A stretch of DNA of 64,000 nucleotides from Caldalkalibacillus salinus (GCF_016745835.1 NZ_JAERVL010000006.1:62001-126000), one strand, 5' to 3'. Shown: positions 51,182 through 60,715, counted from the stretch's first letter. Notes: generated by a model from the letters alone, not told the origin. Translations and numbers: made by a program.

Positions 51182-51592
51182 TTAAATATCTTGTAAAAGC
51201 CTTAACGCTTCAGATGATGAAATGTCTCCTTGATCTAGTGCATTCAAAATGTCTTTTTGGGACGCTTTTACCTTATCATCACCGTTACGCTGAGCGAGGT
51301 CCGCTTGATTGCCTTCACTTCTTCCTGTACGATGTTCTAATGCATCAATCACTTGTTCTAATCTGTTTCGCACTGTAGGATAGGAGATGTTTAACGCCCT
51401 TTCCATCTCCTTTATCGACCCTCTTACTTTGATAAACGTTTCCACAAATTTAAGTTGTTCTTGGCTCAGTGAGGTGAGTGTACTGGCTTCAAAATGGCCT
51501 TGTATCGTTGTCTGACAATGATCACAGTGCAATTCCTTCACAATGAGCTCATGACGACAAACCGGACACTGTTCTGGTATGGGATGCTTCAT
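51182..51592 (-). CDS. DUF2089-family protein with zinc ribbon
   Basis: About 136 residues from the ATG at 51590-51592 following AAAGGAG. N-terminal zinc ribbon CPVCRHELIVKELHCDHC, then helices with EQLKFVETFIKVRGSIKEMERALNISYPTVRNRLEQVIDAL (helix-turn-helix-like, reminiscent of sigma region 4). The C-terminal SHOCT-like end (KDILNALDQGDISSSEALRLLQDI) resembles the start of YvlB downstream. Probably a transcriptional regulator of the yvl operon; inference from structure and place. Confidence 0.85.
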   Translation of the reverse strand: MKHPIPEQCPVCRHELIVKELHCDHCQTTIQGHFEASTLTSLSQEQLKFVETFIKVRGSIKEMERALNISYPTVRNRLEQVIDALEHRTGRSEGNQADLAQRNGDDKVKASQKDILNALDQGDISSSEALRLLQDI

Positions 51593-51830
51593 TGAGAACT
51601 CCTTTCTCCGAGACATAATCATGTTGATCTATTTTAACACTGTTCTTTTTAACATCATAAATAAATATATTTATTTTTTCAACAATATCATCCTATTCAA
51701 TTATATATTTAAGGGTTAAAATTAATTTTATTGATTTTACACCTCAACCCTCCAACACACTGGTTGACAAATCGAAGTGTCTCTTTTTATTCTGATAGTG
51801 ACAGGAATGAAAAGAATATAACAGATGGTC

Positions 51831-51858
51831 TAAAAATAAAGTCAAAACGATCCGATAT
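51831..51858 (+). promoter_or_regulatory. SigD-type promoter of motAB
   Basis: TAAA, 16 bp, TCCGATAT matches the flagellar sigma-D consensus (TAAA-N15-GCCGATAT). It lies about 190 bp before motA. The remaining leader shows no gene, and 51623-51830 shows none either. Confidence 0.75.
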
Positions 51859-52044
51859 ACATAAAAGAAGCGTTGTGTACGAATGATTTATGTTTGTCTA
51901 TTTCGTGCGTTCATCATTCTGACGATGTATGGTCGACAATGAATCGTCATAGAAGGCATGCGTTTATTGCTTTTTCACTGTCGGGTGTTACACTAATACC
52001 CTGTTAATATGTTCATAAATCCTAAAACAAGTGAGGCTAGAAAA

Positions 52045-52839
52045 ATGGACAGAACTTCTATCATCGGGGTCATACTTGGGTTCCTTGCCATCGGCATCGG
52101 AATGGTCTTGAAAGGGGTTAGTATCGGGGCCCTCCTCAACCCTGCAGCTTTACTCATTATTTTTCTCGGTACAGCAGCATCATTGTTTATCGCTTTCCCG
52201 TACCAAGAAATCAAGAAGTTTCCTACTTTAATGAAAATCCTTTTTACAGAGGAAAAACTCATTACTGAAAAAGATCTTATCCCGTTGTTCAAAGATTGGG
52301 CTGGTATTGCGCGTAAAGAAGGCTTATTAGCATTAGAACCACAAGTCGAGGACATAGATGAGCCGTTTCTCAAACACGGCATGAAGATGGTGATTGATGG
52401 ACAACCTCCTGAATTTATTCGTGAAATACTTGAGGAGGATCTAGATGCGATGGAAGATCGTCACCGCGCCGGTGCGAGTATTTTCTCACAGGCAGGCACC
52501 TATGCACCCACTTTAGGGGTGTTAGGAGCTGTTATCGGGCTTGTAGCCGCTTTAGGTAATTTGGACGATATAGATGCACTCGGACCAGCCATTGCTGCAG
52601 CTTTTATCGCCACTTTGTTTGGTATCTTCTCCGGGTATGTTTTATGGCATCCTTTCGCCAACAAGTTGAAACGTAAGTCTCAGCGAGAGGTCAGAATGAA
52701 GCAAATTATGATCGAAGCCATTCTAGCCATTCAAAGTGGTGTATCTGCTCGCGTCATTGAAGATAAAATTTTAACCTATATCCCTTCTAGAGAACGTCAT
52801 ATCGAGTCTTCTGAAGGAGGAGAAGCGTTCGATGTCTAG
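52045..52839 (+). CDS. motA: Flagellar motor stator protein MotA
   Basis: 264 residues from the ATG at 52045, chosen because GAGG precedes it and MDRTSIIGVILGFLAIGIGMVLKG aligns with B. subtilis MotA; an earlier ATG at 52009 lacks a ribosome-binding site. Four membrane segments, a cytoplasmic loop with AMEDRHRAGASIFSQAGTYAPTLGVLGAVIGLVAAL and SGYVLWHPFANKLKRKS. Forms the proton channel with MotB. Sequence is nearer to MotA (proton type) than to MotP. motB overlaps by eight bases. Confidence 0.95.
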   Translation: MDRTSIIGVILGFLAIGIGMVLKGVSIGALLNPAALLIIFLGTAASLFIAFPYQEIKKFPTLMKILFTEEKLITEKDLIPLFKDWAGIARKEGLLALEPQVEDIDEPFLKHGMKMVIDGQPPEFIREILEEDLDAMEDRHRAGASIFSQAGTYAPTLGVLGAVIGLVAALGNLDDIDALGPAIAAAFIATLFGIFSGYVLWHPFANKLKRKSQREVRMKQIMIEAILAIQSGVSARVIEDKILTYIPSRERHIESSEGGEAFDV

Positions 52840-53608
52840 AAGACGCGGAAAAAATCAAGAAGAGCATGTCGACGAGTCGTGGCTGATCCCCTACGCCGAT
52901 ATTCTCACTTTATTACTCGCATTATTTATCGTGCTATTTGCGGCAAGCTCTGTTGACGCACAAAAGTTTGAGAAACTAGCGGAGTCTTTAAAGGTCGCTT
53001 TTACCGGTGGTACAGGCGTCATGGAACATCACGCCCCAGTCGTCCCTCCGGATGATATTCCCGTTACGCCTGATGAACCGGAGGAGACACTAGACGAAGA
53101 ACAACTCGCTGAATTTTATGCGAGTCAACAAGACTTAGAGGATTTAAAGCAGCTGCAGGAAAAAATAAATGATTACATACAGGAGGAAAATTTAGGACTA
53201 AGCCTACAGACTGAAATGACAAAGGAAGGCTTGTTGCTTACCATTTTGGACGATGCCCTATTCACTTCTGGTAGTGCCGAGATCCGTCCGGACGCTGTCC
53301 AGTTAGCAAGGGAAATGTCCCATCTACTTGTGACGGAACCTCAAAGGCATATTCAGATTGCTGGCCACACAGATAATGTGCCCATAGGAGATGGCAATCA
53401 AAATTTCCGCTCGAACTGGGACTTAAGTGCCATGCGAGCGATCAACTTTCTCAAGATTCTCCTTGAGAACGAAGCACTAGAACCGCCAATATTTAGTGCT
53501 TCCGGGTACGGTGAATACCACCCAGTGGCAAGTAACGAAAATGAAGAAGGCCGGGCTCAAAATAGAAGAGTCGAAGTGCTTATTCTTCCCTATAGTCAGA
53601 GTCAATAA
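52832..53608 (+). CDS. motB: Flagellar motor stator protein MotB
   Basis: 258 residues. A short basic N-terminus, one membrane helix WLIPYADILTLLLALFIVLFAASSVDAQKF with the proton-carrying D23, a periplasmic-side plug and linker, and an OmpA-like peptidoglycan-binding domain (IQIAGHTDNVPIGDGNQNFRSNWDLSAMRAINFL). It couples ion flow to rotation. A GGAGGAG lies in the end of motA just before the ATG. A bidirectional terminator follows. Confidence 0.96.
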   Translation: MSRRRGKNQEEHVDESWLIPYADILTLLLALFIVLFAASSVDAQKFEKLAESLKVAFTGGTGVMEHHAPVVPPDDIPVTPDEPEETLDEEQLAEFYASQQDLEDLKQLQEKINDYIQEENLGLSLQTEMTKEGLLLTILDDALFTSGSAEIRPDAVQLAREMSHLLVTEPQRHIQIAGHTDNVPIGDGNQNFRSNWDLSAMRAINFLKILLENEALEPPIFSASGYGEYHPVASNENEEGRAQNRRVEVLILPYSQSQ

Positions 53609-53617
53609 CGACGAGCG

Positions 53618-53665
53618 AAAAAAAAGCTTGTAGAGCATTCATGCCAAGATCTACAAGCTTTTTTA
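53618..53665. terminator. Bidirectional terminator behind motB
   Basis: AAAAAAAGCTTGTAGA...TCTACAAGCTTTTTT. It serves motB on plus and the lipoprotein gene on minus. Confidence 0.85.
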
Positions 53666-53704
53666 TAACTTATACGTTCTGCGCTGATGCTTGGGCAAGA
53701 TGTT

Positions 53705-54316
53705 TTAGGATGACTGTGTCACTTTCAACTTGGGTGGCTTGACCGTACCTAGGAAAACATTCTCATAGTAGATGCTCACTTTCATGTCTTCCGATCCTTC
53801 CAATAGTTGCGTGATCTCTTCAGTCGAGTGATTCACTGATGAGATGATGTTCGTTTGATAAACGCTTGGGTTAGATAGAGAGTCAACAGTCATGACACTA
53901 TAAGTGGGATCTATTCCTGACATACCAATAACCTCACTAATGATCCTATCGTACTCTAAACCAAAACCTAGCGACCTGACTTTGTCTGGATGAATAGAGC
54001 TTGGGACATGGTATGTGACGATATATTCAATTCCCCGCATCTCATGGTCCCCACCTCGATCGATCACCGTTTCCCGCGCTTCCAAATTAACAATATCTAT
54101 GACAGAATATATTTCATTCAATTCACGGTGTTGTTCATCCGTTAATTGACCGTCATAATGTGGTTCTTCTTGGTGACTAAGGACTTCATATCCTAAGTCT
54201 TCTTCAAGATAGTGCTTAGCCGTAGCCATACTTTCACTCTCAGGGGGTTCATGGCGACAGCCTAAGATCATCGTTGTCACTGAGAGTATGATGAACAACA
54301 CTCCCCAGCTTTTCAT
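53705..54316 (-). CDS. Putative lipoprotein, function unknown
   Basis: 203 residues from the ATG at 54314-54316 that follows GGGAGG. N-terminal hydrophobic stretch and lipobox ILGC indicate lipid attachment. The mature part is acidic, with ATAKHYLEEDLGYEVLSHQEEPH and a central region resembling no family I can name. It lies between convergent motB and the FdhF-like gene, with 80 bp to the latter; they may be co-transcribed, but a functional link is not evident. Confidence 0.75.
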   Translation of the reverse strand: MKSWGVLFIILSVTTMILGCRHEPPESESMATAKHYLEEDLGYEVLSHQEEPHYDGQLTDEQHRELNEIYSVIDIVNLEARETVIDRGGDHEMRGIEYIVTYHVPSSIHPDKVRSLGFGLEYDRIISEVIGMSGIDPTYSVMTVDSLSNPSVYQTNIISSVNHSTEEITQLLEGSEDMKVSIYYENVFLGTVKPPKLKVTQSS

Positions 54317-54396
54317 GGTAAGGTCCTCCCAAATCACATAACATATTTTCCAGCTGATAACGTTCTAAAACGTCCTTTATAGTGGAACGACTCGTG

Positions 54397-56745
54397 TTAG
54401 CCTACTTCCGTCTCTAAGTCATCTACACGCTTCTCAACGTATTTCGTATCCTTATGAGCGTTAAACGTTTCCGCACGCTCTAATTTGACCGTTGTGTTGT
54501 ATTCAGGTATACCCGCAACATGCTCGTATACACCTTTAGGGATGAGGCAGTTCCCTTCAGGCCAATGGACCTGGACGTTACCTTTCTTGACGTCGGCAAA
54601 CTTTGCTTGCCCCTGCATCATACCATATTCATTATGGGCGATAATCGCTTCACCTTCTTCTATACCCAGTTTTTGTGCGTCTGCTTTGTTGAGTAAAATG
54701 TCATATCGGTCTGCTGCGTTGAAAGGATCTTTTTGACTATAAACCATGGAGTTAAACTGTTTACCACGGCGGGTGGTGACGTTAAACTCTCCCTCTGTCC
54801 GACGATTTTCTGGAAGGTCAATAGAAATGAGGTTGCCTTTACCGTCTGACGTTGGGCACACACCATCTTCACAGAGCCAAGCGCCACCCCATTGGAACAC
54901 ATCACCTTGCTTTTTCAAGTGTTGAATGCCGTCGTAGTTTTTATTCGCTTGGGCGATTTCATCACGAATCTGTTGGGCATTTTCAAACCTTATCAAATGT
55001 TTATACAGTGGTTTCACACGGGCAGCAAGATCAACGTAGATCTCCCATTCCGCACGTGCTTCTTCAATTCTAGGGCCTTCTATTTCCGGACTATAGTAAA
55101 CCATGCGTTCTGTACTGGTCGATGTCCCACCCCCTGGTTGCTCATAACGAGTCATAGCGGGCAGCACGATGACCTCTTCCTTGGCATCTACGAGCGTAGA
55201 GGTATTGAAAATAATATCCTGATGCACGCGGATATCCACACTACTTAAGCATTTTTCCACGAAATCCGGGTTGGGCATGGTTTCTAAAAAGTTGCCACCA
55301 CTGGTGTAGAAAACCTTTAACTTACGCTCCGCATCTTCAGGGAGCAAAGCGTTCTCCAACGTCACACCGACAATGTCACCTTGCCAGCGTGGAATTTTGA
55401 ACTTCCAAATCTTCTCCATTCTCTCAGCGTTGTCTTCGTCGAAATCGCTCCCCGGTAAAACGAATGGATCTGCCCCCATCTCACCGGAGCCTTGCACACC
55501 GCTGTGTCCCCGTATCGGCATCACGCCACAATGTTTACGACCGATAAAACCACGTAGCATGGATAGGTTCGCCACTTGGGATACATTATCGGTACCAAAA
55601 CGATGCTGAGTCAGTCCCATACTCCATACAAAAACGCCTGATTGAGATTGAGCCAGAAGCTGAGCGAATGCTAGCATTCTTTCCTTTGACAGCCCTGAAG
55701 ATTTTTCAAGTTGACGCCAGTCTTGTTTTTTGACGTGTGCTTTCAGTTCCTCGACATGGTTGACATGCTCTTTAACGAAAGCGTGATCGATAGCGGAGCC
55801 GGGGTTTTCCTCTTCCATCTCAAACCAATGCTTCATCACCCCGTTCATAAAGGCGATATCCCCACCAATGTTCACCTGATACGTGTCGTCTACTATTTTG
55901 GTCCCAAACAGTGCACTCTCAGTGATAGACGGAATCCAATACTTTTCCATTGAGGGCTCACGATACGGATTGATCATGATGATTTTTGTGCCCGCCTTCT
56001 TCGCAGCGTACATGTACTTAGTGGAAACAGGCTGATTATTTGCTGCAACGGAACCCCAGAAGACGAGGACATCCGTTCCAATCCAGTCTTTATAGTTACA
56101 GCTTGACGCCCCTATACCGAGAGAGCGTTTGAGTGCCGTTTTACTGGGCGAATGGCAAATACGTGAAGCGTTATCAATATTGTTGGTACCGATAAACCGA
56201 GCAGTCTTAGCGGCTGTATAATACACTTCATTGGTAATCCCACGTGAGGTCAGATAGAAGGCAAGCTGCTTCGGGTCTATAGCCTTTATTTTGTTCGCTA
56301 CTTTATCTAGTGCTTCATCCCAGGATATTCTCGTGAATTTATTCTCCCCAGGCTTACGAGATAGAGGATAAGGGATGCGACCAAGTTGACGTAATGCCGT
56401 ACTGTCCATTTTTCGTAAGCGATCCACATCCTCCAGCCACTTAGGGTCCATCGCGGGCATTGTGTTCAGGCGTAAGACGTTTAACCGTGTGGTACATAGG
56501 TGCGGTCCGGATAACGTTTGGTCCTGTAACCCTGCCACTCCGAGCGCACAGCCGTCACACACTCCTTTTGTGAGAATACGATAAGCATAACCTAAGTTAT
56601 CTTTGTTCTCATAAGCGACTTTAAGCGTATCCCGTATGTGATGCGGTTTGATTTTTCCTAACCCCATTGGGGCTAGACTCGCCCATAAAGAAGGCTTCGG
56701 CTTGGTGTTTAATTTTATTGGTCCAGTGTGTTTCGTCTTCCCCAT
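54397..56745 (-). CDS. FdhF-like molybdopterin oxidoreductase (YdeP/YjgC-type alpha subunit)
   Basis: 782 residues. N-terminal cysteines C63, C66 and C84 (GVCDGCALGVAG, HLCTTRL), the layout of the TIGR01701-type 'oxidoreductase alpha subunit'. C197 in SRICHSPS aligns with the selenocysteine of E. coli FdhH (ARVUHGPS) and is the likely Mo ligand; His198 is kept. RGHSGVQGSGEMG and the C-terminal dinucleotide domain follow. There is no export signal. Physiological substrate is probably formate, given the OFA transporter and FdhD nearby, but YdeP-type enzymes remain poorly characterised. An Fe-S or NAD-binding partner is not encoded next to it. Confidence 0.88.
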   Translation of the reverse strand: MGKTKHTGPIKLNTKPKPSLWASLAPMGLGKIKPHHIRDTLKVAYENKDNLGYAYRILTKGVCDGCALGVAGLQDQTLSGPHLCTTRLNVLRLNTMPAMDPKWLEDVDRLRKMDSTALRQLGRIPYPLSRKPGENKFTRISWDEALDKVANKIKAIDPKQLAFYLTSRGITNEVYYTAAKTARFIGTNNIDNASRICHSPSKTALKRSLGIGASSCNYKDWIGTDVLVFWGSVAANNQPVSTKYMYAAKKAGTKIIMINPYREPSMEKYWIPSITESALFGTKIVDDTYQVNIGGDIAFMNGVMKHWFEMEEENPGSAIDHAFVKEHVNHVEELKAHVKKQDWRQLEKSSGLSKERMLAFAQLLAQSQSGVFVWSMGLTQHRFGTDNVSQVANLSMLRGFIGRKHCGVMPIRGHSGVQGSGEMGADPFVLPGSDFDEDNAERMEKIWKFKIPRWQGDIVGVTLENALLPEDAERKLKVFYTSGGNFLETMPNPDFVEKCLSSVDIRVHQDIIFNTSTLVDAKEEVIVLPAMTRYEQPGGGTSTSTERMVYYSPEIEGPRIEEARAEWEIYVDLAARVKPLYKHLIRFENAQQIRDEIAQANKNYDGIQHLKKQGDVFQWGGAWLCEDGVCPTSDGKGNLISIDLPENRRTEGEFNVTTRRGKQFNSMVYSQKDPFNAADRYDILLNKADAQKLGIEEGEAIIAHNEYGMMQGQAKFADVKKGNVQVHWPEGNCLIPKGVYEHVAGIPEYNTTVKLERAETFNAHKDTKYVEKRVDDLETEVG

Positions 56746-56812
56746 CTTACATCTCTCCCATCTTTAAATGTTCATTGTGAGACAAAAACTCATGTGACAG
56801 CAACAGCCATCT

Positions 56813-56875
56813 AAAAAAAAACCATCGTACAATCGTCTTTGCCTATTTACTGAAAGCAACGATGTAACGATGGTT
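56813..56875 (-). terminator. Terminator between the DUF2294 and FdhF-like genes
   Basis: ACCATCGT...ACGATGGT with an inner complementary stretch and T8 on the minus strand. If efficient, the FdhF-like gene has its own promoter. Two AGCAGG-N2-CGCTACT direct repeats lie at about 56883 and 56940. Confidence 0.7.
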
Positions 56876-56948
56876 GTTCTATAGCAGGAACGCTACTATG
56901 AGGCATACCATGATGTCTCTCTCTTGTACATGGCCTCCAGCAGGGGCG

Positions 56949-57335
56949 CTACTGAGACTCATGTGCTTTGAGCTGACTCGTATTAAACTTTTCTTCTAAA
57001 TTTTGATCAAAGACAAAGATAGAAATCCCATAATCTCTGTCAATATCTATGTCTAGGAATAAGTCCTGAAATTGGGCTCCTAAAAAGCGCTCCATCTCCA
57101 CAGGGTGGTTTTGACGGTACATATCCTTTACCATTTCTGTACGCGCGGCGCGTACCATTTGTTTGCCGTCATCTGCGTTAGCAATAAATTTCTCGACAGG
57201 TGACAAGTTCCCTTCCATCTCACATATGGCCCAATTTTTACAAAACGTTGTTGTAATTTTTCTGGGTCCCTTACCCATATGTTTTTTACGAAAGGATCGC
57301 ACGAGATTACTAAACTCTGCTTCATATTTATTCAT
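56949..57335 (-). CDS. DUF2294 domain-containing protein
   Basis: About 128 residues, soluble, without signal or membrane segment. FSNLVRSFRKKHMGKGPRKITTTFCKNWAICEMEGNLSPVEKFIA and QDLFLDIDIDRDYGISIFVFDQNL match the DUF2294 pattern. Family proteins recur beside formate dehydrogenase genes in Firmicutes, as here, but no biochemical role is known to me. Single Cys residues in FCKNWAICEM could bind metal or sulfur (inference). Confidence 0.8.
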   Translation of the reverse strand: MNKYEAEFSNLVRSFRKKHMGKGPRKITTTFCKNWAICEMEGNLSPVEKFIANADDGKQMVRAARTEMVKDMYRQNHPVEMERFLGAQFQDLFLDIDIDRDYGISIFVFDQNLEEKFNTSQLKAHESQ

Positions 57336-57491
57336 TTGCTTCACCTTTTGTTCGATTAAAATGAAAGCTCATGCTGTTCTTAGGATGTATGTATGACTAT
57401 ATTAATCATAACACTCGCATACCTCATTTTCAAAAGAGATTGAGCATTCAGTCTAGCAACCATTCTCACAACGCTAGATCCTCACCATAAG

Positions 57492-58769
57492 CTAGCTAGC
57501 GACTTCTATACTGTCGTTTTGGCCTTGTTCTAGTTCACGACGCAATCGTCGTATATCTAATCGGATCAGAAGAGAGATGGCCAAAGCGAGTACGAACATA
57601 CCTGCGAAGATATAAAGGGTGGTCGAATAACTCCCCGTCGTATCGTAAATATAAGAGACGAGTGAGGGACCGGCCAGACCTGCTGCAGCCCATGCTGTCA
57701 AAATATAACCGTGAATGGCGCCTAATTGTTTGGTGCCGAATAAATCACCGATATATGCTGGTATAGAGGCAAAACCACCACCGTAACAGGTCATGATGAG
57801 ATAGACGACGATACTAAATAAAATCGCGCTTGGTATCGTTGGCATGACGAAAAAGATGATGACCTGTAGGATAAAAAACACAGTATACACATTGGGGCGA
57901 CCAATGTAGTCTGAAATTGATGCCCAGAAAATACGACCTGCCCCGTTAAAGAAACCCATCAATCCGACCATCGTGGCTGCCGCTAATGAGGACATGCCAA
58001 CGACTTCTTGGGCCATTGGAGATGCCACCGCAATAATGGCAATACCACAAGTGACATTAATAAACAGCATGAGCCATAATGCCCAAAAGCGCTTGGTTGC
58101 AGCGGCTTGAGTAGCGGTGAGTTGAGATAGATCTTGTTTAACTTCCTTTACCCCTGATGCAACTTTCGCTTTAAACCCTGATGGCATCCATCCATCTGGC
58201 GGGGGCGCAAGATATTGTGACGAACTAATCATCACAATAAAGTAGATGGTTCCCAGAATATAGAAGGTCGAGTCAATCCCCACACTGCTAATCAGCCTTT
58301 CCATAATTGGACTTGAAATCATAGACGCAAACCCGAATCCCATAATAGCTAACCCTGTTGCTAATCCTCTTCTATCAGGGAACCATTTGACTAGAGAGGA
58401 TACGGGTGTGATGTAGCCAATTCCCAGTCCAATACCTCCGCAAACCCCATAAAAGAGATACAAGAGGGGCAAGGATTCCATGGAGACGGCTAATCCAGAA
58501 CCTATAATGCCTGTCCCAAAAAAGATAGCAGCAACTGTCCCAGAGTGACGAGGTCCTTTTTTCTCTACAAAATGCCCCATGAAAGCGGCAGAGATACCTA
58601 GAAATAGGATGGCGATACTAAATGCCCTAGACACTTCTGTTTGCGTCCATCCAAACGTTTCCATTAAAGGATTTGTGAATACACTCCAAGCATATACTGA
58701 TCCAATCGATAGGTGAATACCAACTGCGGATAGCGCGATGAGCCAACGATTCTTTACTTTTTGATTCAT
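57492..58769 (-). CDS. MFS transporter of the oxalate/formate antiporter (OFA) family
   Basis: 425 residues with 12 hydrophobic segments. The N-terminal VGIHLSIGSVYAWSVFTNPLMETFGWTQTEVSRAFSI and YGVCGGIGLGIGYITPVSSLVKWFPDRRGLATGLAIMGFGFASM are typical of OFA members. It exchanges or takes up small carboxylates such as formate, oxalate or lactate. Context with two Moco enzymes and fdhD suggests formate. The 5' leader contains a palindrome and a terminator-like hairpin. GGGGAAG precedes the ATG. Confidence 0.9.
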   Translation of the reverse strand: MNQKVKNRWLIALSAVGIHLSIGSVYAWSVFTNPLMETFGWTQTEVSRAFSIAILFLGISAAFMGHFVEKKGPRHSGTVAAIFFGTGIIGSGLAVSMESLPLLYLFYGVCGGIGLGIGYITPVSSLVKWFPDRRGLATGLAIMGFGFASMISSPIMERLISSVGIDSTFYILGTIYFIVMISSSQYLAPPPDGWMPSGFKAKVASGVKEVKQDLSQLTATQAAATKRFWALWLMLFINVTCGIAIIAVASPMAQEVVGMSSLAAATMVGLMGFFNGAGRIFWASISDYIGRPNVYTVFFILQVIIFFVMPTIPSAILFSIVVYLIMTCYGGGFASIPAYIGDLFGTKQLGAIHGYILTAWAAAGLAGPSLVSYIYDTTGSYSTTLYIFAGMFVLALAISLLIRLDIRRLRRELEQGQNDSIEVAS

Positions 58770-58798
58770 TTGTTCACTTCCCCTTTTAATATAGATAC

Positions 58799-58813
58799 AT
58801 GTCTTAAAGACAT
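58799..58813 (-). promoter_or_regulatory. Palindrome close to the transporter start
   Basis: ATGTCTTAAAGACAT, a perfect 15-bp palindrome with a single central base, about 30 bp before the OFA transporter ATG. Candidate operator or mRNA stem. Confidence 0.5.
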
Positions 58814-58815
58814 AT

Positions 58816-58901
58816 TAAAAACCGTCGCGATGATAGGACTCTACTTCATACAATGTCATTAAAGTATTAAAAAGAGTGACAGTCATATCTCATCACGACG
58901 G
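58816..58901 (-). promoter_or_regulatory. Terminator-like hairpin in the transporter 5' leader (possible attenuator)
   Basis: On the minus strand CCGTCGTGATGA pairs with TCATCGCGACGG across about 56 nt, directly followed by TTTTT. It lies in the transcript leader of the OFA gene. Between 58902 and 59169 I see no gene or clear promoter. Confidence 0.5.
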
Positions 58902-59169
58902 CTAGTCTTCCGCAGGATCGCTACAAAGTACCATCCGTTTGGCTATTCGTTTGTTGTTATATCCTTTGTCTCTTATGTGCTATCGTTTAAAGACAATAAT
59001 ATGAGACCTTAAGTCATTGAAGATGGTGACTTACTTTAACCGAACAACAGGAACGCTGTCTCGTTTATCAAAGGGGCACCTTAATACAAAGTTGTCTAAA
59101 TTGTGACATTCACACAGATATAGTAGCATGCAAGCGCATACATTGCAATAGTGACTTACATCTGTTTTG

Positions 59170-59667
59170 TTACTGATAGACTTCAAGTTTAGTACCAAGG
59201 CAACGAAATGTCGCTCTGTACCGCAAAGCGACAACCACGTACAAAACGTCCCCATAACATGATAAGATATGATAAACCAGTACACCTACAATCATTTGTT
59301 TTAGGATCGTAAATAGCGGTAGGTAGAGTAAAAAAATGAGGCCTAAACTCAATACAACTAAAGGAGCTAGAGCAATAACCACCAGCTGTTTTGTGTTCAT
59401 TTCTTTTACTGGTGTACAAGTGGCGTTGAGCTGTAGCAGAGCCAAACGACTGTCGATACCGTAATACTGAGCCGCCCATTTATGAAGATACTCATGAGGA
59501 AATCGCAGCAGAAAACAGCCTATAAATACGAAAAATAGCGGCTGCATATCACTAAATGTATGAATCTGATAATAAGTGAACATCCAAATCCCTAACATCA
59601 GTCCTAGGCCACACCCCACGAGCCGATGTATACACGCATTAAGATCCATGCTATATACTTTTTTCAA
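59170..59667 (-). CDS. DUF3267 putative membrane zinc metalloprotease
   Basis: 165 residues, about four hydrophobic segments. PHEYLHKWAAQYYG contains the HExxH zinc motif at about residues 58-62, followed by a membrane pair. DUF3267 proteins are distant site-2-protease-like zincins of unknown substrate. The start is TTG behind GGTGGTG; an internal ATG 6 codons later is possible. It is divergent from fdhD with about 200 bp between them. Confidence 0.8.
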   Translation of the reverse strand: MKKVYSMDLNACIHRLVGCGLGLMLGIWMFTYYQIHTFSDMQPLFFVFIGCFLLRFPHEYLHKWAAQYYGIDSRLALLQLNATCTPVKEMNTKQLVVIALAPLVVLSLGLIFLLYLPLFTILKQMIVGVLVYHILSCYGDVLYVVVALRYRATFRCLGTKLEVYQ

Positions 59668-59868
59668 TCACACCACCACCCTAAGCATTTCCTTTTTGAT
59701 AGAGTCTATGAACCGATGCTTGAGATCATGTCCCCTATTCATAGGGTTAACTTTTGGGGTGGTGGGCATACGAATAAACGTACGTGGTTTAATGACATTT
59801 TTCGAATCATCATTTAAGATATAAACAATATGAAGAAGCTTAATGTTTGGCAAAAAAGAGGTGGTCAT

Positions 59869-60702
59869 GTGAGTGATAGTAAGGATAATAGAGCAGTGGA
59901 TGAGGAGAAGGCACAAGATATGAAAACGAAAAGAAAAGTCTTTCATTACTCAGGCACACACTTTGAAGAAAAAGAGGACGACGTTGTCACCGAATACCCG
60001 TTAACGATCATGCTAAATGGGGAAGAGTTTGCCACAATGGTGTGTACACCGACACATCTAAAAGAATTAGTCGTGGGGTTTCTCGCTTCAGAAGGGATAA
60101 TTCTGTTTTATGATGAAGACATCAAATCCATCGATATAGATGAAACGCGTGGTTTTGCTTATGTAGAACTAAAAAAAGCGCCTAGAATGAGTTCAAACTT
60201 TCATTCTAAACGCTTCATTGGGTCCTGCTGTGGCAAGAGTAGACAGTCCTTTTATTTTCAAAATGATGTCAGAACGGCAAAAGTATCCCGCTCCCGAGTC
60301 ACCATCCACCCTGATACGTGTCTCAAACTAATGGCTGACATGCAAGGAGACAGTCATGTATTTAAAGAAACAGGTGGTGTACATAATGCAGCCCTATGTG
60401 CCGAAGAAGGCATTGTGGTCGCACGTACGGATATCGGTCGCCATAACGCCTTAGATAAAATCTACGGCTACTGCCTGATTGATCGGATCCCTATTAAAGA
60501 CAAAATCCTCGCTTTCAGTGGCCGTATATCCTCAGAGGTCTTATTAAAGGTTTCTAAGATCGGGGTGGGTATTATTCTCTCTAAATCGGCACCGACTGCA
60601 CTCGCCCTAGACATGGCGGATGAGCTCAATATTACGGCTGTGGGATTTATACGGGGTGGTAAAATGAACGTCTATACCCATTCTGAGAGGATTAATATAT
60701 AA
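59869..60702 (+). CDS. fdhD: Formate dehydrogenase accessory sulfurtransferase FdhD
   Basis: 277 residues. TEYPLTIMLNGEEFATMVCTPTHLKELVVGFLASEGII, the sulfur-carrying Cys motif GSCCGKS, ETGGVHNAALC and the C-terminal SKSAPTALALDMADELNITAVGFIRGGKMNVYTH are hallmark. It transfers sulfur from a desulfurase to the Mo cofactor of formate dehydrogenases. I use GTG at 59869, which follows AGAGGTGG; an earlier ATG at 59830 has no ribosome-binding site. It supports a FDH-type role for at least one Mo enzyme here. Confidence 0.95.
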   Translation: MSDSKDNRAVDEEKAQDMKTKRKVFHYSGTHFEEKEDDVVTEYPLTIMLNGEEFATMVCTPTHLKELVVGFLASEGIILFYDEDIKSIDIDETRGFAYVELKKAPRMSSNFHSKRFIGSCCGKSRQSFYFQNDVRTAKVSRSRVTIHPDTCLKLMADMQGDSHVFKETGGVHNAALCAEEGIVVARTDIGRHNALDKIYGYCLIDRIPIKDKILAFSGRISSEVLLKVSKIGVGIILSKSAPTALALDMADELNITAVGFIRGGKMNVYTHSERINI

Positions 60703-60715
60703 AAGGATGAGGATA

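Noticed and set aside
52045-53608. Sodium-type MotPS stator
   Set aside because: Sequence is close to B. subtilis MotA/MotB throughout, and the neighbourhood (SigD promoter, no ccpA) fits motAB.
54397-56745. Selenocysteine enzyme
   Set aside because: The Mo-ligand codon encodes Cys and there is no in-frame TGA.
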